Shown: positions 62,701 through 64,000 of the stretch, in pieces | Layout of the letters: the number at the start of each line of letters is the position of its first letter | How positions within the stretch are numbered: position 1 is the first letter of the stretch | Assembly: GCA_035438985.1 (NCBI GenBank) | Contig: DAORJK010000017.1 | Coordinates: 1-64,000 of the forward strand | DNA from: UBA4408 sp002389785 | GTDB taxonomy: Bacteria > Bacteroidota > Bacteroidia > UBA4408 | Length of the DNA stretch: 64,000 bases | Reading direction: 5' to 3' | Translations under genes and position numbers: made by a program | The notes under the pieces: generated by a model | Databases searched by the model: none | Told to the model about the DNA's origin: nothing | What the model saw: the letters and a program-made list of their open reading frames with translations, nothing else

Positions 62701-64000
62701 TGCTAGTACTTCTCTGTATTCAGCCGGATTTTTTGCAACCAATGTTTTTGTAAATGAAGTTCAAACGCTGGATATAGCTCCATTGAACAGCTACAAAATT
62801 ATCAACGGCTATACCGCAACTACTCCATTTGTTTACAGCGGAATTCGTATTGGAAGAGATCGCACCAATCCGGATCGTTTTTGGAATGGAAATATATCGG
62901 AAGTATTGGTGTTCGATACTGTACTATCGAGCGATAAAAGTAAATTGGTATACGATTACCTGAGTTACAAATACGCTCCACCCGTTAATTTAGGAGCTAA
63001 CCGTACGGTATGTTCTTTTCCATTTACCCTGCATGCACAAAAAAATTATTTCAAAACATACACATGGCAAGATACAACAAACGCTGATTCTATTGTTATT
63101 GCAGCGCCGGGCAAATACTATCTCACCACTACAGATATTTTTAATAAAATTAGTTCCGATACCATCGAAATTATTCAAGATACCTCAAATTATGCTGTTA
63201 AATTAATAAACGATACTACACTTTGTGAAGGTGTTGAATTCACTGTTTTGGCCGGCCCATCTCACCTTAGCTATCAATGGAATACCGGTGCTCAACAAAA
63301 TTCTTTAGCAATTGATACGAGCGGTTTATATACTGTTTCGCTAATTGATTGTAAAGGAAATTTGTCGCTTGATTCGATTTATGTAAACTTTAATGCCCTA
63401 CCTGTATTCGATTTAGGAAACGATACAGTGGTCTGTTACAATCAATTTTTTAAATTGTCAACTACACTCGTTAATCCTCAACCCAATTACTATCAATTCA
63501 ATTGGTCTACCAATAGTCACGATTCAATTTTAATTCCTACCCAATCGGGTAACTATTACTTAACGGTGAACGATCCTATTGGCTGTACTTTTAGCGATAC
63601 GGTAAACATAAAAATGGATTCTTTACTCTACTTATCGAGCCTAGGAAACGACACTTCTTTTTGTTCCGGTAATTACATTCAGTTGCAGCAGGGTGCCGAT
63701 TCGGTCAGCCACTATTTATGGAGCGATGGTAGTAGCCAAACTTCTTTAGAAGTGGTGCAACCAATAGGCGCAAATTACCTGTATTGGTTAGAAATGGAAG
63801 ATACGTATGGTTGCAAAAAGCGCGATACTATTTATGTTACAATTGCAGGAGTTGCTCCACAAATAGCATATACTTTTGATACTGCAGTATGCATAGGATC
63901 AAGTATGCAGTTTACCGATTTTTCTCAAGCACCGAGCGGCGAAACCATTGTATCGTGGGAATGGAATTTTGGAGATACCACTGTTTCTTCTTTGCAAAAC
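59732..64000 (+). CDS. Giant surface protein with tandemly duplicated ~760-residue unit (3' truncated by window)
   Basis: The frame is open from the ATG at 59645 to the window end. I prefer the in-frame ATG at 59732, because it directly starts a signal peptide (SLFYQRITLLYILCICLFF..TWSQ); the longer form would have two hydrophobic segments. Two copies of one large unit follow with an offset of 2277-2280 bases. Each has, in order: a fibronectin-like module (GYELQISTDSTFS / NYELVIASDSLFT), a LamG/ConA-like domain (LAADSGLVTDANAKLSTWLD / LKADSGLVMDAQQRISKWTD), several Ig-like gliding-type modules (NLGNDISICQGQQVVLTAG) and a PKD domain (YSWEFGDNSTS / WEWNFGDTTVS). Copy 1 has a second PKD near 61.9 kb. 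Likely an adhesin or matrix protein exported by T9SS; the C-terminus is outside the window. Confidence 0.9.
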   Translation, partial: MSLFYQRITLLYILCICLFFNELTWSQSLSPVLPKANSLIAGKQVQFRWNGQTTAKGYELQISTDSTFSSVEYSLNNISSTGCKQTLSLYGKYYWRFRANYGTTTSNWSRTSSFNSFEPIQYVSLNMWLAADSGLVTDANAKLSTWLDLSGKNNSLTQANASERPSIQTGLNNLPAVHFDGVDDQMLSANAIKVGTVFSLFNWTGTSPLPDYNGVMTALGGSNEVFFIGTQGSTSLYSAGYFASQVFVNQTQTLDLAPLSNYKILSGVQPSPISTFNGIRLASDRNFGGRFWNGNFLENLVFDTILTPTQYTAVYNYLSYKYAPPVDLGPDKIVCSLPITLKASKNYFTSYTWNNATTDDSLVINAPGTYALTTTDIFNKTTSDTIVISQDVAAYTVNLGNDISICQGQQVVLTAGDAHLTYVWSTGATSNSIVVDSTAVYSVTVTDCLGNITNDAILVTVAPLPEFSLGADTLFCYNAAYKLSTGLDASVPGTYSFLWSDASIDSILVPQASGNFSVKVTDAIGCIFADSIHVTIDSLLYTASLGPDTAFCSGNYIQLSQGAANVQTYLWSDSSTLPTLQVNQPTGVYTYSVVVSNSNACQKSDTIVVSVSGVAPQINFSNTASICFGDTVFFTDLSVPPVGDTISAYSWEFGDNSTSQMQHPTHLYAAAGDYIVKLTVLASNDCSASISKTITVHPLPIADFTSSVAYALSAVQFTNTSQLFLNPLQSWEWNFGDNSSAQNNSSLQNPQHIYSSAGSYSVSLIVTTAYGCSDTTSKPLLVNESLPTTLVYPKNNQVLPAFSKINFEWDAVNQSKNYELVIASDSLFTNLVYNNASITTTQYNYTLVNSGYFYWKVRYYIGAAASSWSMVYKFKLEDLSSVTGLQSWLKADSGLVMDAQQRISKWTDMSGNNHHALQSTPALKPTKQIGINELPSVSLDGVDDELFIPDTFEVGQVFSVFNWNGANLLPDYNGLLTAVDGNDVFFIGTTASTSLYSAGFFATNVFVNEVQTLDIAPLNSYKIINGYTATTPFVYSGIRIGRDRTNPDRFWNGNISEVLVFDTVLSSDKSKLVYDYLSYKYAPPVNLGANRTVCSFPFTLHAQKNYFKTYTWQDTTNADSIVIAAPGKYYLTTTDIFNKISSDTIEIIQDTSNYAVKLINDTTLCEGVEFTVLAGPSHLSYQWNTGAQQNSLAIDTSGLYTVSLIDCKGNLSLDSIYVNFNALPVFDLGNDTVVCYNQFFKLSTTLVNPQPNYYQFNWSTNSHDSILIPTQSGNYYLTVNDPIGCTFSDTVNIKMDSLLYLSSLGNDTSFCSGNYIQLQQGADSVSHYLWSDGSSQTSLEVVQPIGANYLYWLEMEDTYGCKKRDTIYVTIAGVAPQIAYTFDTAVCIGSSMQFTDFSQAPSGETIVSWEWNFGDTTVSSLQN

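Overview
The window is a low-GC, AT-rich stretch of chromosome from a member of the Bacteroidota, probably a free-living or environmental lineage. The evidence is: several secreted proteins ending in type IX secretion (T9SS) sorting domains; lipoproteins with the SCKK/SC lipobox typical of the phylum; phosphatases with the Bacteroidota-style ITDSI-YAK linker before a SpoIIE domain; a PKD/Ig-type giant surface protein; and promoter-like TAnnTTTG boxes. No rRNA, tRNA, CRISPR array, transposase or phage module was recognised. Species cannot be named from sequence alone.

Layout. 1-4.6 kb: secreted T9SS cargo (end of a coiled-coil surface protein, a clan GH-A-like glycosidase, a propeller-like protein). 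4.6-8.6 kb: small metabolic genes on the minus strand, including a YdeP/FdhF-type molybdopterin oxidoreductase, then a 43-residue membrane microprotein. 8.7-12.4 kb: a five-gene plus-strand cluster centred on an MbnP copper-protein homologue and its MbnH-type dihaem peroxidase, with a Cys-rich small protein, a Cys-headed outer-membrane-like protein and a lipoprotein; I read it as a copper-handling module. 12.6-22.3 kb: a 1468-residue modular T9SS protein followed by two PP2C/SpoIIE phosphatases, one with a periplasmic sensor propeller and one with TPRs. 22.6-27.3 kb: MFS transporter, a TMEM175 channel gene broken by an in-frame TGA, ferredoxin reductase-like protein, threonine aldolase and, divergently, isoaspartyl peptidase. 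27.5-31.1 kb: accessory region of unrecognised lipoproteins and gene remnants. 31.2-47 kb: a mixed run of small enzymes and regulators (AlkD-like, AraC, MocR, PPOX, racemase, GNATs, cupin, beta-lactamase-like hydrolase, GlxA), including an M1 aminopeptidase-like protein that has lost its whole zinc site and a frameshifted gene.

47-59.5 kb: a thirteen-gene minus-strand locus for surface glycan synthesis. It holds PseB, PseF-, PseG-, PseH- and PseI-like enzymes for pseudaminic acid and a HisH/HisF/PseA amidotransferase trio expected to make an acetamidino derivative, preceded by glycosyltransferases and methyltransferases. PseC, the aminotransferase step, is not in the window. 59.7 kb to the end: the start of a giant plus-strand surface protein built from a near-exact-phase tandem duplication of about 760 residues, running off the window.

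How the parts may work together (inference): the T9SS cargo and the giant adhesin form the cell surface, the nonulosonate locus makes a glycan that could decorate it, the phosphatases probably feed a partner-switch regulatory circuit, and the Mbn-type cluster handles copper. Two interrupted genes (TMEM175 nonsense, 45.8 kb frameshift) point either to recent gene decay or to assembly errors.
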